Shown here piece after piece: positions 34,501 through 44,705 of a stretch of 64,000 bases of DNA. Numbering within the stretch: the stretch's first letter is position 1; each line of letters opens with the position of its first letter. Under the pieces are notes generated by a model. It was not told where the DNA came from. It saw only the letters and a list, made by a program, of their open reading frames with translations, and did not search any database. Source of the DNA: an uncultured bacterium (lineage in GTDB: Bacteria > Bacillota > Clostridia > Oscillospirales > Oscillospiraceae); assembly GCA_947643715.1 (NCBI GenBank), contig CANRXB010000003.1, positions 19,041-83,040 of the forward strand, given 5' to 3'. A program made the position numbers and the translations under genes.

Positions 34501-35676
34501 CTACTCCAGATCGTGGCCCAGGTCCATCTGGGCCGTGGCGGCATAGTCCTCGCAGACGGGGTGGAGGCCGGCGGGCCACTCCCGGCCCAGCGCGGCCAGT
34601 TCCTGGTCTGTGTACAGGAGCTGCACCGGCTCCGGGGGCTCGGCGTCGGGGTCCTCCTCATCCACCTCTTGTGTAGGATAGAGCCCCTGGGGCAGCAGGT
34701 GGCGGTAGCCCTCCGGAGTGGCCACGATGAGCCACAGTCCGTCCGAGCCGCTCACCGGCTCCACCTCCACGCCGCACTGCCGGCACAGATGCTCCATGGC
34801 CATGAGCAGGCCCATATCGGAGACGGGCTCCCCGGACAAAGCGTCCAGGGCCAGAGGAGAGGCGTTGCGGCCGCCCGGCCCGCCGTTGGAGGCGCGGACG
34901 ATCGCCGCCAGCTCCTCCACGGTGTAGCCCTCACCGGCGGGAGGGTTGGCCTCCAGGAGCGCGGCGGCGGCGGTCTCGAGCCGCTGGGAATACTCCTTCT
35001 CCTCTGCCGCCACGGCATCGATGCTCTGGCCCCAGCTCAGCTTCACCTCGACGATCCGCCGGATGCCCGTCTCCGGGTAGAGGGAGATGGTCTTGACGCT
35101 GATGTCGTGGTGCCGGAACAGCTCTGGGGCGTTGAGGCAGGCCAGGTCCAGCAGCCGCTCCACCAGCGTGTGGTCCCCGGAGAAATAGGAGGCCAGGAAC
35201 ACCGCCGATCCCCGCTGCTCGGTGATCAGCCTGGCCAGCTCCTGGCGCACGCCGGCCAGCCCCGTGACCTCCCGCAAGGCGGTCACCTCCTGGACGGTGC
35301 GGGAGTAGGCGATCTCCAGCTCCACCTCATAGTAGGTGAGGATCCGGGTGGCCTCGCAGGTCAGGGCGCGCACAGAGAAGGCCCCCATAGGGTCCTCGTA
35401 CAGCACTTCGTCCCTGGCATTGGCCAGATCGGCATCCACGTCCCCCGTATAATTGTACAGGCGGATGGTGCCCTTCGTCCGGTGGCCGCCGACGAAGTAG
35501 AGGATCGCGTTCACCAGCCCCTGATAGGTCTCCGCCCGGAGGATGGATTCGTCCTCGGTGACGGCATAGTCCACATGGGTGCTGACGGTCTCATGGCCCC
35601 GCTCCAGCATCGCCGAACAGCCGCTGAGCAGCATGGAACAGCACACGGCCAGGGCCAGTATGCGTCGTCTTTTCAC
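34501..35676 (-). CDS. Lipoprotein of unknown function
   Basis: This 391-residue protein starts at GTG 35676, which has GGAGG 7 bases upstream and begins directly with a lipoprotein signal: KRRR, a hydrophobic stretch and the lipobox LLSGC with Cys20. An upstream ATG overlapping the yitT stop (ATGA at 35718-35721) is in frame but would put 15 basic residues before the signal. The mature part is acidic, with repeated Val/Glu-rich segments such as YYEVELEIAYSRTVQEV and a helical C-terminal third. It shows some resemblance in size and layout to germination or envelope lipoproteins but no motif I can name. It follows yitT in an operon. Confidence 0.7.
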   Translation of the reverse strand: MKRRRILALAVCCSMLLSGCSAMLERGHETVSTHVDYAVTEDESILRAETYQGLVNAILYFVGGHRTKGTIRLYNYTGDVDADLANARDEVLYEDPMGAFSVRALTCEATRILTYYEVELEIAYSRTVQEVTALREVTGLAGVRQELARLITEQRGSAVFLASYFSGDHTLVERLLDLACLNAPELFRHHDISVKTISLYPETGIRRIVEVKLSWGQSIDAVAAEEKEYSQRLETAAAALLEANPPAGEGYTVEELAAIVRASNGGPGGRNASPLALDALSGEPVSDMGLLMAMEHLCRQCGVEVEPVSGSDGLWLIVATPEGYRHLLPQGLYPTQEVDEEDPDAEPPEPVQLLYTDQELAALGREWPAGLHPVCEDYAATAQMDLGHDLE

Positions 35677-35717
35677 CAAGCGCCCTCCTCTCGCCCGGCC
35701 GCGGGCCGGAGCCCTGC

Positions 35718-36584
35718 TCATAGATCGTCCTTCTTGTAGTCCCGGAACCCCTCGCCCAGCACCTCGTGGGCATTGCATACGATCACGAAGGCGTCGGGGT
35801 CGATCTCCTTCACCGCCGCTTTGATCGCGGCGATCTCCCGCTGCTTGAATGCGCACATGAGCACGTCCTTCTCGGCCCCGGTGTACGCTCCGCGCCCATG
35901 CAGGACGGTCACGCCCCGGTCCAGGTCTTTGACGAGGACGTCGGAGATCTCCTTGTTATGGTCGCTGATGACATAGGCCACCTTGGCGTTGTCCAGGCCA
36001 TAGAGCACCCCGTCCATGACGATGGTGGAGATATACAGGGCTACCAGGCCGTACAGCGCCGCGTACAGCGTGCGGAAGGTGACGGCCACCGCCACGATCA
36101 CCGCCAGATCGATGCCCATGAGCAGCTTTCCCATGGGCAGCCACGCCAGCCTCAGCTTCAGCAGCCGGGCGATGAGGTCGGTGCCGCCGGTGGTGGCGCC
36201 CTGCAAGAAGATCAGGCCCAGGGACAGCCCCATGAACAGCCCGCCGAAGATGCACGCCAGCAGCGGATCCATGGGCTCCCATACCCGCATGGGGGTGAGC
36301 ACGTCGATGAACACGGAGGAGACGAACATGGCGTACAGCGACGTCACCAGCAACCGCCCGCCGATCAGCTTCCAGCCCAGCAGGAACAAAGGGATGTTCA
36401 GCACGATGACGGTGGCGCCCACCGGAGCGGCGGGGACGAGGAAGTTGACGATCTGGCCCACGCCGGTGATGCCGCCGAACGCGATGCCGTTGGGCGCATA
36501 GCACCAGACGAAGCCCAGGGCATAGGCGGCGGAGCCCACGGTGATGACCAGGATGGGCAGCAGGGTCTTTTTCAAATGGGACAC
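35718..36584 (-). CDS. YitT family membrane protein
   Basis: This 288-residue protein has a YitT_membrane domain with five or six hydrophobic segments (GGITGVGQIVNFLV, ATTGGTDLIARLL) and a C-terminal DUF2179 domain (about 215-275, with GVTVLHGRGAYTGAEKDVL). The family is broad and mostly uncharacterised, and some members affect export or sporulation. GTG 36584 is chosen as start because GGAGG lies 9 bases upstream and it gives the usual length. It is followed by the lipoprotein gene and preceded by parC on the same strand. Confidence 0.85.
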   Translation of the reverse strand: MSHLKKTLLPILVITVGSAAYALGFVWCYAPNGIAFGGITGVGQIVNFLVPAAPVGATVIVLNIPLFLLGWKLIGGRLLVTSLYAMFVSSVFIDVLTPMRVWEPMDPLLACIFGGLFMGLSLGLIFLQGATTGGTDLIARLLKLRLAWLPMGKLLMGIDLAVIVAVAVTFRTLYAALYGLVALYISTIVMDGVLYGLDNAKVAYVISDHNKEISDVLVKDLDRGVTVLHGRGAYTGAEKDVLMCAFKQREIAAIKAAVKEIDPDAFVIVCNAHEVLGEGFRDYKKDDL

Positions 36585-36674
36585 GGCGGACGGCCTCCTT
36601 CGATATCGTTGTTGCGCGGCGAAGCGGTCAGGCCGCTCGATCGTTTTCACTTGCCGATCGCTCCTCCGCGTTTC

Positions 36675-38927
36675 TCACAGCATCGTCATCTGCTCCTCCC
36701 CCCGGTCCTCCTCCTTGAGCAGAGCGCCGGCAGCGGGCAGGGACCGGGCCCGGTAACGGGCCGCGTTGACGATGGGGGCATCGGACAGCGGCGTGGCCCA
36801 GACCACCTTATGCCGGGCCTTCACCGCCATCACCCCCACGCCCTGGGTGCTCCGGGTGGTCTTAGGGGTGAGGGAGGCGGTATGGAACACCACGCACCGC
36901 CCGTCGCTGGACCCCACGGCCATCTCCTGGTCCTCGCAGAGCAGATGGGCGCAGACCAGGGGGGATCTGTCGGAGTAGGCCCCGGTGAGCTTGCGCCGCC
37001 TCGTCTGGGTCTTGTAGGCGGCCAGCTCCACCCGGGCGGCCTTGCCGTTCTCGAAGAAGAACAGGATCTGGGCGGAGTGATCCCCGGGGGCGCAGGCCCA
37101 CACGAACCGCTCCTCCGCCTCCATGCCCAGCTTGGTGGGCAGGTAGTCGCCCAGGATGCTGGCCTTGGCGTCGTCGAAGTCGGACAGCCGGGTCTTGTAG
37201 CACTGCTGCTTGTCGGTGAACACCAGCAGCTCGTCCGCGTTGGTCCCCTCCCACTGGAGGTAGGGTCCGTCCCCTTCCTTGTACTTCTGCTCCGAGCTCA
37301 TGCGCAGGGACTGAGGGGTGATCTTCTTGAAGTATCCCTCTTTCGAGATGAACACATTCACCGGATAAGAGGGAACGTCTTCCACCGCGGAGGCTCTCTC
37401 CTGCTCCGCCTGGAGGTACTCGTAGACGATCTCGGTGCGCCGGGGGACGGCGTACCGTTTCTTCACGCCCTCCAGCTCGGAGATGATGATGTCCTTGATC
37501 CGGGCGGGGGAGTCGATGATGTCCCGCAGGTCGGCGATCTCCTGCTCCAGCGTGGCGGTCTCCTCCACCCGCTTGAGGATATATTCCTTGTTGATGTTGC
37601 GCAGGCGGATGTCGGCCACGTATTCCGCCTGGGGCTGGTCGATGCCGAAGCCGATGATGAGGTTGGGCACCACTTCGGCCTCCTCCTCCGTCTCTCGGAT
37701 GATGCGGATGGCTTTGTCGATGTCCAGCAAGATCCGCTTGAGGCCCTTGAGCAGATGGAGCTTCTCCTCCTTCTTCTTGCATACGAACCAGGTGCGCCGC
37801 CGCACTGAGTCCATCCGCCAGGCGGTCCACTCCGCCAGGATCTCGCCCACCCCCATCACTCGGGGCATCCCGGCGATGAGGATGTTGAAGTTGCAGGAGA
37901 AGGTGTCCTGGAGGGGGGTGGATTGGAACAGGCGGGCCATGAGCCGGTCCGGATCCGTCCCGCGCTTGAGGTCGATGGCCAGCTTCAAGCCGTTCAGGTC
38001 GGTCTCGTCCCGCATATCGGAGATCTCGCGGATCTTTCCCGCCTTCACCAGCTCGGCCACTTTGTCCAGGATGGCCTCCACGGTGGTGGAGTAGGGGATC
38101 TCATAGATCTCGATGACGTTCTCGCCCTTCATATAGCGCCACTTGGCCCTGAGCCGCACGGGCCCGCGCCCGGTGCGGTAGATGTCCGCCAGCGCCGCCG
38201 CGTCGTACAGGAGCTGCCCGCCCGTGGAGAAATCCGGGGCCTTCAAGATGCTCAGCAGATCCGCCTCCGGGTCCTTGATCCGGGCGATGGCGGCGTCGCA
38301 CACCTCCTCCAGATTGAACCCGCACAGGTTGGAGGCCATGCTCACGGCGATGCCCTGGTTGGCCGCCACCAGCACGTTGGGGAAGGTGGTGGGCAGCAGG
38401 GTCGGCTCGGTGAGCTTCCCGTCGTAGTTGGGTACGAAGTCCACCGCGTCCTGGTCGATGTCCCGGAACAGCTCCTGGCAGATGGGATCCAGCCGGACCT
38501 CGGTATACCGGGAAGCGGCCCAGGCCATGTCCCGGGAGTACACCTTGCCGAAGTTCCCCTTAGAGTCCACCAGCGGGTGGAGCAGCGCGCCGTAACCCCG
38601 GGACAGACGCACCATGGTGTCATAGATGGCGGAGTCCCCGTGGGGGTTGAGCTTCATGGTGGCGCCCACCACGTTGGCGGACTTGGTGCGGGGCTTGGTG
38701 AGCAGGCCCATGCCGTACATGGTGTACAGCAGCTTGCGGTGGGAGGGCTTGAAGCCGTCGATCTCCGGGATGGCCCGGGAGATGATGACGGACATGGCGT
38801 AGGGCATATAGTTGAGCTCCAGCGTCTCGGTGATGGGCTGCTCCAACACCTGGGCCCGCAGGCCCATCACGTTGGGGTTGTCCACCTTTTTCGGTCCCTT
38901 CTGCTCCGGGGTCTTTTTCTTAGCCAA
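36675..38927 (-). CDS. parC: DNA topoisomerase IV subunit A (ParC)
   Basis: This 750-residue type IIA topoisomerase breakage-reunion subunit has the winged-helix region with the catalytic Tyr in SRYTEVRLDP near residue 139, and the conserved MSVIISRAIPEIDGFKPSHRKLLY near the N-terminus. A coiled-coil gate and a C-terminal DNA-wrapping domain follow. The GyrA-box typical of gyrase is not apparent, and the gene partners an adjacent subunit B, so topoisomerase IV is the better call. Translation appears to start at TTG 38927 with GGAGG about 10 bases upstream. It follows parE by 77 bp. Confidence 0.88.
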   Translation of the reverse strand: MAKKKTPEQKGPKKVDNPNVMGLRAQVLEQPITETLELNYMPYAMSVIISRAIPEIDGFKPSHRKLLYTMYGMGLLTKPRTKSANVVGATMKLNPHGDSAIYDTMVRLSRGYGALLHPLVDSKGNFGKVYSRDMAWAASRYTEVRLDPICQELFRDIDQDAVDFVPNYDGKLTEPTLLPTTFPNVLVAANQGIAVSMASNLCGFNLEEVCDAAIARIKDPEADLLSILKAPDFSTGGQLLYDAAALADIYRTGRGPVRLRAKWRYMKGENVIEIYEIPYSTTVEAILDKVAELVKAGKIREISDMRDETDLNGLKLAIDLKRGTDPDRLMARLFQSTPLQDTFSCNFNILIAGMPRVMGVGEILAEWTAWRMDSVRRRTWFVCKKKEEKLHLLKGLKRILLDIDKAIRIIRETEEEAEVVPNLIIGFGIDQPQAEYVADIRLRNINKEYILKRVEETATLEQEIADLRDIIDSPARIKDIIISELEGVKKRYAVPRRTEIVYEYLQAEQERASAVEDVPSYPVNVFISKEGYFKKITPQSLRMSSEQKYKEGDGPYLQWEGTNADELLVFTDKQQCYKTRLSDFDDAKASILGDYLPTKLGMEAEERFVWACAPGDHSAQILFFFENGKAARVELAAYKTQTRRRKLTGAYSDRSPLVCAHLLCEDQEMAVGSSDGRCVVFHTASLTPKTTRSTQGVGVMAVKARHKVVWATPLSDAPIVNAARYRARSLPAAGALLKEEDRGEEQMTML

Positions 38928-39004
38928 ATGTATCGATCCTCCCCACGTTTCGCGCGGCCCGGCCGTCCTGAGCCGTGCCTCGTCCCCTTCGTCCAGGCCA
39001 TCCC

Positions 39005-40993
39005 TCACGAGATGTCCGCCATATCCAAATACTTATATCCGCTGTCCGCGATATGGTCCTTCCGGCCCTGGAGGTCGTTGCCCAGGAACATCTCGAAGAT
39101 CTGAGCGGTGCGCTCCACGTCCTCGGGCATCACCTTGATGAGCCGCCGGGTGTCCGGGCTCATGGTGGTGAGCCACATCATGTCCGGCTCGTTCTCGCCC
39201 AGGCCCTTGGAGCGCTGTACGTCGAACTTTTTCCCCTCCAGAGAGGCTACGATGTCGTTCTTTTCCTTGTCGGAGTAGGCGAACCAGGTCTTTTCCTTGC
39301 AGGTGATCTCATACAGCGGGGATTCGGCGATGTAGACGTACCCCTTCTGGATGAGGGTGGGCGTGAGGCGGTAGAGCATGGCCAGCAGCAGGGTGCGGAT
39401 CTGGAAACCGTCCTCGTCGCCGTCGGTACAGATGACGATCTTGCTCCAGCGCAGGTTGCCCAGGTCGAAGGCGTTGAGGTCCTTGTTGCTCTTGGACTGG
39501 ACCTCCACCCCGCATCCCATCACTTTCAAAAGGTCGGTGATGATCTCGCTTTTGAAGATGCGGGCATAGTCCGCCTTCAGGCAGTTGAGGATCTTGCCCC
39601 GGATAGGCATGATGGCCTGGAACTCCCCGTCCCGGGCCAGCTTCACGCTGCCCAAGGCGGAGTCGCCCTCCACGATGTAGAGCTCCCGGCGTTCCACGTC
39701 CCTGGTGCGGCAGTCCACGAACTTGGCCACCCGGTTGGAGATGTCCACCGACCCGGACAGCTTCTTCTTGATGCCCAGGCGGGTCTTTTCCGCCGTCTCC
39801 CGGGAGCGCTTGTTGACCAGCACCTGGCCGGCGATCTTCTCTGCGTCCATGGGGTTCTCGATGAAGTAGACCTCGAGCTGGCTCTTGAGGAAATCGGCCA
39901 TGGCCTCCTGGACGAACCGGTTGGTGATGGACTTCTTGGTCTGGTTCTCATAGCTGGTCTGGGTGGAGAAGTTGTTGGAGACCAGCACCAGGGCGTCCTG
40001 CACGTCGTTGAAGGTGATCCTGCTCTCGTTCTTTTGATATTTCCCGTTCTGCTTGAGCCAGCCGTCGATGGCGGACACGAATGCCGAACGCATGGCCTTC
40101 TCCGGTGAGCCGCCGTGCTCCAGCCAGGAGGAATTGTGGTAATGCTCCACCACCTGCACCGTGTTGGAGAAGCAGAACGCCACCGACAGCTTGACCTTGT
40201 ATTCGCCCTTGTCCTCCCGATCCCGGCCCCGGCGCTCCGTTTGCCAGAACACCGGCGCGGTGAGCGGGTCCGCCCCGGCCAGCTCCGTGACGTGATCGAT
40301 GATGCCGTTCTCATAGCGGAATTCGGTGGTCTCGAACCTCCCGCCCACCTGATCGCGCAGGCGGAAGGTCACCCCAGCGTTCACCACCGCCTGCCGCTTC
40401 ATCACGTCCATGTAGTAGTCCAGGGGAATGTCGATGTCGGTGAACACGTCCAGATCCGGCTTCCAGTGGAACCGGGAGCCGGTCTTTTTCCGGTCGGAGG
40501 GCTCCTTCTTCAGCTCCCCCACGATCTCGCCCTTCTCGAAATGGAGGGTGTACCGGAAGCCGTCCCGATGGATCTCCGCATCGAAATACTCGCTGGCGTA
40601 CTGGGTAGCGCAGGAACCCAGGCCGTTCAGGCCCAGCGAATACTCGTAATTGTCCCCGTCGCCGTCCTTGTATTTTCCGCCGGCGTACAGCTCGCAGAAC
40701 ACCAGCTCCCAGTTGTAGCGCCCCTCGGCTTCGTTCCAGTCCACCGGACAGCCCCGGCCGAAGTCCTCCACCTCGATGGAGCGGTCCGTGTACCGGGTCA
40801 CGGTGATGAGGCTGCCGTGGCCCTCCCGGGCCTCGTCGATGGCGTTGGAGAGGATCTCGAACACCGCGTGTTCGCATCCCTCCAGCCCGTCGGAGCCGAA
40901 GATGACGCCGGGGCGCTTGCGCACCCGGTCGGCTCCTTTCAGGGAGGAGATGGAATCGTTCCCGTATCTCGTTTTGGGCGTGGACTTAGCCAT
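39005..40993 (-). CDS. parE: DNA topoisomerase IV subunit B (ParE)
   Basis: This 662-residue ATPase subunit decatenates DNA together with ParC. It has the GHKL ATP-binding site (FEILSNAIDEA near residue 46, GLNGLGSCATQYAS near 112), the transducer domain, and the TOPRIM motifs VEGDSALG near 444 and CTDGDEDGFQIRTLL near 523 with the metal-binding Asp residues. The usual His after DxDG is Phe-Gln here (DEDGFQI), a variant of the parE branch. The ATG at 40993 follows AGAGGTG. Confidence 0.9.
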   Translation of the reverse strand: MAKSTPKTRYGNDSISSLKGADRVRKRPGVIFGSDGLEGCEHAVFEILSNAIDEAREGHGSLITVTRYTDRSIEVEDFGRGCPVDWNEAEGRYNWELVFCELYAGGKYKDGDGDNYEYSLGLNGLGSCATQYASEYFDAEIHRDGFRYTLHFEKGEIVGELKKEPSDRKKTGSRFHWKPDLDVFTDIDIPLDYYMDVMKRQAVVNAGVTFRLRDQVGGRFETTEFRYENGIIDHVTELAGADPLTAPVFWQTERRGRDREDKGEYKVKLSVAFCFSNTVQVVEHYHNSSWLEHGGSPEKAMRSAFVSAIDGWLKQNGKYQKNESRITFNDVQDALVLVSNNFSTQTSYENQTKKSITNRFVQEAMADFLKSQLEVYFIENPMDAEKIAGQVLVNKRSRETAEKTRLGIKKKLSGSVDISNRVAKFVDCRTRDVERRELYIVEGDSALGSVKLARDGEFQAIMPIRGKILNCLKADYARIFKSEIITDLLKVMGCGVEVQSKSNKDLNAFDLGNLRWSKIVICTDGDEDGFQIRTLLLAMLYRLTPTLIQKGYVYIAESPLYEITCKEKTWFAYSDKEKNDIVASLEGKKFDVQRSKGLGENEPDMMWLTTMSPDTRRLIKVMPEDVERTAQIFEMFLGNDLQGRKDHIADSGYKYLDMADIS

Positions 40994-41105
40994 AGCAGCA
41001 CCTCTCATCATCCGTCATACAGCGTCGAAAATAGTCGGATCTCGCGTCCAAGCGGCGAAAGCCGCCTGGACGGCGGCCGAAACGGACGCCGTCCATCGAT
41101 CGTGT

Positions 41106-41135
41106 AGTATACCCTAAAGCTCCCCGCGCCGTCAA
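41106..41135 (-). promoter_or_regulatory. Promoter of parE-parC
   Basis: Minus-strand TTGACG, 18-base spacer, TATACT. The 105-base leader holds two GC hairpins, GGACGGCG/CGCCGTCC and GCGGC-TTTC-GCCGC. Confidence 0.7.
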
Positions 41136-41192
41136 GAGCGGGCTGGGAAATATCCCCAGCCCATCCGGGAAGGGCGGGCGGAGCGCCTGGGA

Positions 41193-42698
41193 TCATCGCA
41201 GCTTCTCCATCCCCGACGCCATGCGCCGCAGGGTCTCCTCCCGGCCCAGGATGTGGCACAGCTCCACCGCGCCGCCGGGTGTGACCGCCTTGCCCGCCAC
41301 GGCGATACGCAGCGGCCACATGAGGGTGGCGTTCTTCACGCCCAGCTCCTCCGCCAGCCCCACCAGGGCATCGTGGATGGCGTCCTGGCTCCATTCTGGC
41401 AGGGCGGACAGCACCGGCTGCGTCTGCCGCAGCATCTCCAAGGACACCACGGAGTCGGTCTTTGACTTCTTGTTGGTGAACAGCCCCGCGTCATACTCCG
41501 GCAGTGTGTCGAAGAAATCCACCTTTTCCGGGATATCGGACAGCTTTTCGCACCGGGCCTGGAGCAGAGCGGCGATGGCGGCGGCGTCATAGCGCTCGTC
41601 CTTCACCGCTTTGCCGATCCAGGGGCGCGCCGCGGCAGCGAACTCCTCGGGCGTCATGGCGCGCAGGTAAGCGGCGTTGAAGTAGTTCAGCTTGTCCATA
41701 TCGAAGGCGGAAGGGGACTTGGATATGCCGGAGATATCGAACGCGGCGATGAGCTGATCCATGGTGAAGAACTCCTGCTCCGCGATGTCCCCGTGCGGGG
41801 CCCAGCCCAGCAGGGCGACGTAGTTCACCACCGCCTGAGAGAGATAGCCCTGGGCCACCAGATCCTCGTAAGACGGATCGCCCAGCCGCTTGGACATCTT
41901 GCGCACACAGCCGGCCGCGGGGTCGTCGATTATGACGGAGGAGCAGTGGACGTACATGGGCACGTCCCAGCCGAACGCCTCGTAGAGCAGGTCGTATTTG
42001 GGGGCGGAGGAGAGATATTCCGCGCCCCGGACCACGTGCGTGATGCCCATGAGATGGTCGTCGATGACATTGGCGAAATTGTAAGTGGGCAGGCCGTCGG
42101 ATTTGATGAGGATCTGATCGTCCAGTTCGGCGTTGTCCACGGTGATGTCGCCATAGACCGCGTCGTGGAAGGTGGTGCTCCCCTCCGGGATCCTCTGCCG
42201 GATCACATAAGGCTCGCCCGCGTCCAGCTTGGCTTGGATCTCCTCGGGAGAGAGGGACAGGCACTGCCGGTCATACTTGGCGTTGGGGTCCTGCTCGTGG
42301 AGCTGCGCCAGCCGCTCCTCCGAACAGAAGCAGCGGTAGGCGTGGCCCGTCTCGATGAGCAGCTCCGCATACTTGCCGTACAGCCCGCGGCGTTCCGTCT
42401 GGATGTAAGGGCCCACCGGGCCGCCCACGTCGGGCCCCTCGTCCCAGGTGAGGCCGCACCGGCGCATGGTGTCGTAGATGACGTCCACCGCGTCGTCCAC
42501 CAGCCGGCCCTGATCGGTGTCCTCGATGCGCAGCAGGAACTTGCCCCCGGCGTGGCGGGCGATGAGGTAGGTATATAAAGCGGTACGCAGGTTGCCTACG
42601 TGCATATAGCCCGTGGGAGAGGGAGCGAACCGGGTGCGCACTTCGCCCTTGGGGATGCGGGACTCCATCTCATCGAACCATTTTCGATCGATCGCCAT
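41193..42698 (-). CDS. gltX: Glutamyl-tRNA synthetase
   Basis: This 501-residue class I synthetase charges tRNA-Glu. The HIGH-equivalent lies in APSPTGYMHVGN at residues 25-36, RIEDTDQGR follows near 63, the KMSKR motif is near 268, and an all-helical C-terminal anticodon-binding domain is present. GGAGG lies 7 bases before the ATG at 42698. Length is normal. It may be discriminating, because glnS is also present. It has its own promoter and is monocistronic. Confidence 0.95.
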   Translation of the reverse strand: MAIDRKWFDEMESRIPKGEVRTRFAPSPTGYMHVGNLRTALYTYLIARHAGGKFLLRIEDTDQGRLVDDAVDVIYDTMRRCGLTWDEGPDVGGPVGPYIQTERRGLYGKYAELLIETGHAYRCFCSEERLAQLHEQDPNAKYDRQCLSLSPEEIQAKLDAGEPYVIRQRIPEGSTTFHDAVYGDITVDNAELDDQILIKSDGLPTYNFANVIDDHLMGITHVVRGAEYLSSAPKYDLLYEAFGWDVPMYVHCSSVIIDDPAAGCVRKMSKRLGDPSYEDLVAQGYLSQAVVNYVALLGWAPHGDIAEQEFFTMDQLIAAFDISGISKSPSAFDMDKLNYFNAAYLRAMTPEEFAAAARPWIGKAVKDERYDAAAIAALLQARCEKLSDIPEKVDFFDTLPEYDAGLFTNKKSKTDSVVSLEMLRQTQPVLSALPEWSQDAIHDALVGLAEELGVKNATLMWPLRIAVAGKAVTPGGAVELCHILGREETLRRMASGMEKLR

Positions 42699-42731
42699 GG
42701 TAAAACCTCCATATTTCATCTAGTCCGCTCC

Positions 42732-42760
42732 ATTATAGAGGGTGACGGTCTTTTTTTCAA
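42732..42760 (-). promoter_or_regulatory. Promoter of gltX
   Basis: Minus-strand TTGAAA, 17-base spacer, perfect TATAAT, 34 bases before the start codon. Confidence 0.82.
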
Positions 42761-42820
42761 GGGGAAAATAGAGACCGCGCCCCACACAGCGCCGTCCATG
42801 GCCTGCCCACACCGGCAAAA

Positions 42821-42847
42821 CGGCGGCTTTGGATCCCAAAGCCGCCG
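42821..42847 (-). terminator. Terminator of the chemoreceptor gene
   Basis: A perfect 12-bp stem (CGGCGGCTTTGG / CCAAAGCCGCCG), 11 bases after the stop, is followed on the minus strand by TTTTGCC. Confidence 0.85.
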
Positions 42848-42857
42848 CTCCTTCGTA

Positions 42858-44534
42858 TCACTTCATGCTGTACTGATGGGTCTTGGACTGTTTGAGCTTG
42901 AACTTTTTGGTCTCGTCCTCCAGGAGATGGACCTGCTCGAACAGCTCCGAGCTGACGGCGGCGGATTCCTCGCTGCTGGCGGAGTTGGTCTGCACCACCG
43001 AAGAGACCTGACCGATGCCCTCGCTCACCTGGGCCAGAGAGTCCGCCTCGGACTGGATGGCCTCGGCGATGACGTTGATGGCGGAGTTGGACTGCACCAC
43101 CAGATCCAGCGCCTTCTTCAAAGAGTCGGACACCTCGCCCACGATCTCGGAGCCCCGGCGGGTGGCCTGGATGGAGTTCTCGATGAGGCCCTTGGTGGCC
43201 TTGGCCGCCTCGTCCGACTTGGAGGCCAGGCTGCGCACCTCGTCGGCCACCACGGCGAAGCCCTTCCCGGCGCTGCCTGCGCGGGCGGCCTCCACCGCCG
43301 CGTTCAGTGCCAGGATGTTGGTCTGGAACGCGATGTCCTCGATGGTGGCGATGATCCGGCCGATCTGCTGGGAGGCGTCGGCGATGTTGGCCATGGCGGC
43401 CACCATCTCCTCCATCTGCTTGCTGCTGAGCGTCACCTGCTGGCTGGTGCGCTGGGCGCTGTCCTGGGCCTCGGAAGCAGCCTGAGCGTTGCGCCCGGCG
43501 CTCTTGGAAAGGTCGTCCACGGTGGCGTACAGCTCCTGCACGGCGCTGGCCTGCTCCGTGGCGCCTTGGGCCAGGGCCTGGGCGCCGCTGGAGAGCTGCT
43601 CGGCGTTGCCGGACACCCGGCGCTCCGCCTGGCAGATATGCTCGAGGGAGTCGGAGATGGCGGAGGTGAACATGTTGAGCGATTCCTCGATGGACTTGAA
43701 ATCTCCGATGTAGGGGACGGACGTGTGCACATCGAAGTTGCCCTTGGCCAACTCGTCCATGATGCGGTTGATGTCCTGGACGTATCCGCTGATATGGGCC
43801 ACGGAATCCTCCAGCGTCCTGGCCAATTCTCCCAGCTCGTTCTTGGACTTGTAGTCGATCTCCAGCCTAAGATCGCCCTCCTGGAGGGGACGGGCCTTGT
43901 GGGTGATGAGGACCAGCGGCTTGACCACATAGCGCAGCACATATATCACCAGGCTGGCCAGGCTGACCAGGGCCAACACCAGGCAGATGCAGGTGAGGAT
44001 GTGCATGAGGGCGATGGTGTCGTTCATCTGTTTGGTGCAATCCTGGCTGATGGCCTTGCCCCGAGTCACCACCTGGTCGAGCAGGCCGACCAAGGTGGTC
44101 AGATCCGTCTCGATGGTGTCCGCATAGTAATCCTGGGCCTGGGCCGGGCTGTCCTTATGCAGCTCCAGCGCGGTGCCCGCAGACGCGTGGAGGGAGCGGT
44201 GCAGGGGTTCGATCTCGGCGCGCAGCCGATCGATCTCAGCATCGCTGATCTTCAGGTCACTGTAGAGCCATTTTCCCAGCACACAGCCGCTGTAGTCCAT
44301 GCTGCCGGTGAAATCGTCCCCCGTATAGAGGGCGTCGCTCAGGTTGACTGCCCACTTGTAATGAGCGACCTCCGCCTGCTCGGCGCTGTCGAGCAGGGAG
44401 TCGGCCTGGACGCTGGCGGTCTGGGTGCTCTCGATGCGAAGGATGTTCGCTGTGGTGATGCAGCTGAACAGAAAGATCGAGAACACAGCGAAAGCGACTC
44501 GGATGCCGACGGATCTGTTGATACTTTTACCCAT
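42858..44534 (-). CDS. Methyl-accepting chemotaxis protein with extracytoplasmic CZB zinc-binding domain
   Basis: This 558-residue receptor has a first membrane helix at about 12-32, a sensor region at about 33-175, a second helix at about 176-200, a HAMP-like linker and a long signalling coiled coil (about 300-540) with the conserved tip region [16 protein letters not shown]. The sensor contains the chemoreceptor zinc-binding motif: His58-x-x-Trp61, Cys84 in CVLGKWLY, and His112/His116, the 3-His/1-Cys ligand set. CZB domains sense hypochlorous acid or zinc in characterised bacteria. ATG 44534 follows GGAGG by 10 bases. No che or flagellar genes are nearby. Confidence 0.88.
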   Translation of the reverse strand: MGKSINRSVGIRVAFAVFSIFLFSCITTANILRIESTQTASVQADSLLDSAEQAEVAHYKWAVNLSDALYTGDDFTGSMDYSGCVLGKWLYSDLKISDAEIDRLRAEIEPLHRSLHASAGTALELHKDSPAQAQDYYADTIETDLTTLVGLLDQVVTRGKAISQDCTKQMNDTIALMHILTCICLVLALVSLASLVIYVLRYVVKPLVLITHKARPLQEGDLRLEIDYKSKNELGELARTLEDSVAHISGYVQDINRIMDELAKGNFDVHTSVPYIGDFKSIEESLNMFTSAISDSLEHICQAERRVSGNAEQLSSGAQALAQGATEQASAVQELYATVDDLSKSAGRNAQAASEAQDSAQRTSQQVTLSSKQMEEMVAAMANIADASQQIGRIIATIEDIAFQTNILALNAAVEAARAGSAGKGFAVVADEVRSLASKSDEAAKATKGLIENSIQATRRGSEIVGEVSDSLKKALDLVVQSNSAINVIAEAIQSEADSLAQVSEGIGQVSSVVQTNSASSEESAAVSSELFEQVHLLEDETKKFKLKQSKTHQYSMK

Positions 44535-44676
44535 TGGAATTTGGTCCTCCTTCGTTATTTCGTCGGGAGAGCTCATAGGAACAGGACGCGTCGATCTCCC
44601 CGTCCGTCATCATATGCGCGCAGGGGCTACACAGAACGACGGCATCGGGGACATCCAGCGTCCAGCCTACGATGCC

Positions 44677-44705
44677 ATTATATGATAAAACCGGAGCGAA
44701 TGCAA
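44677..44705 (-). promoter_or_regulatory. Promoter of the chemoreceptor gene
   Basis: Minus-strand TTGCAT, 17-base spacer, perfect TATAAT. The leader of about 135 bases has possible stems, including GGCATCG/CGATGCC at 44641-44676. No SigD-type motif was seen. Confidence 0.75.
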
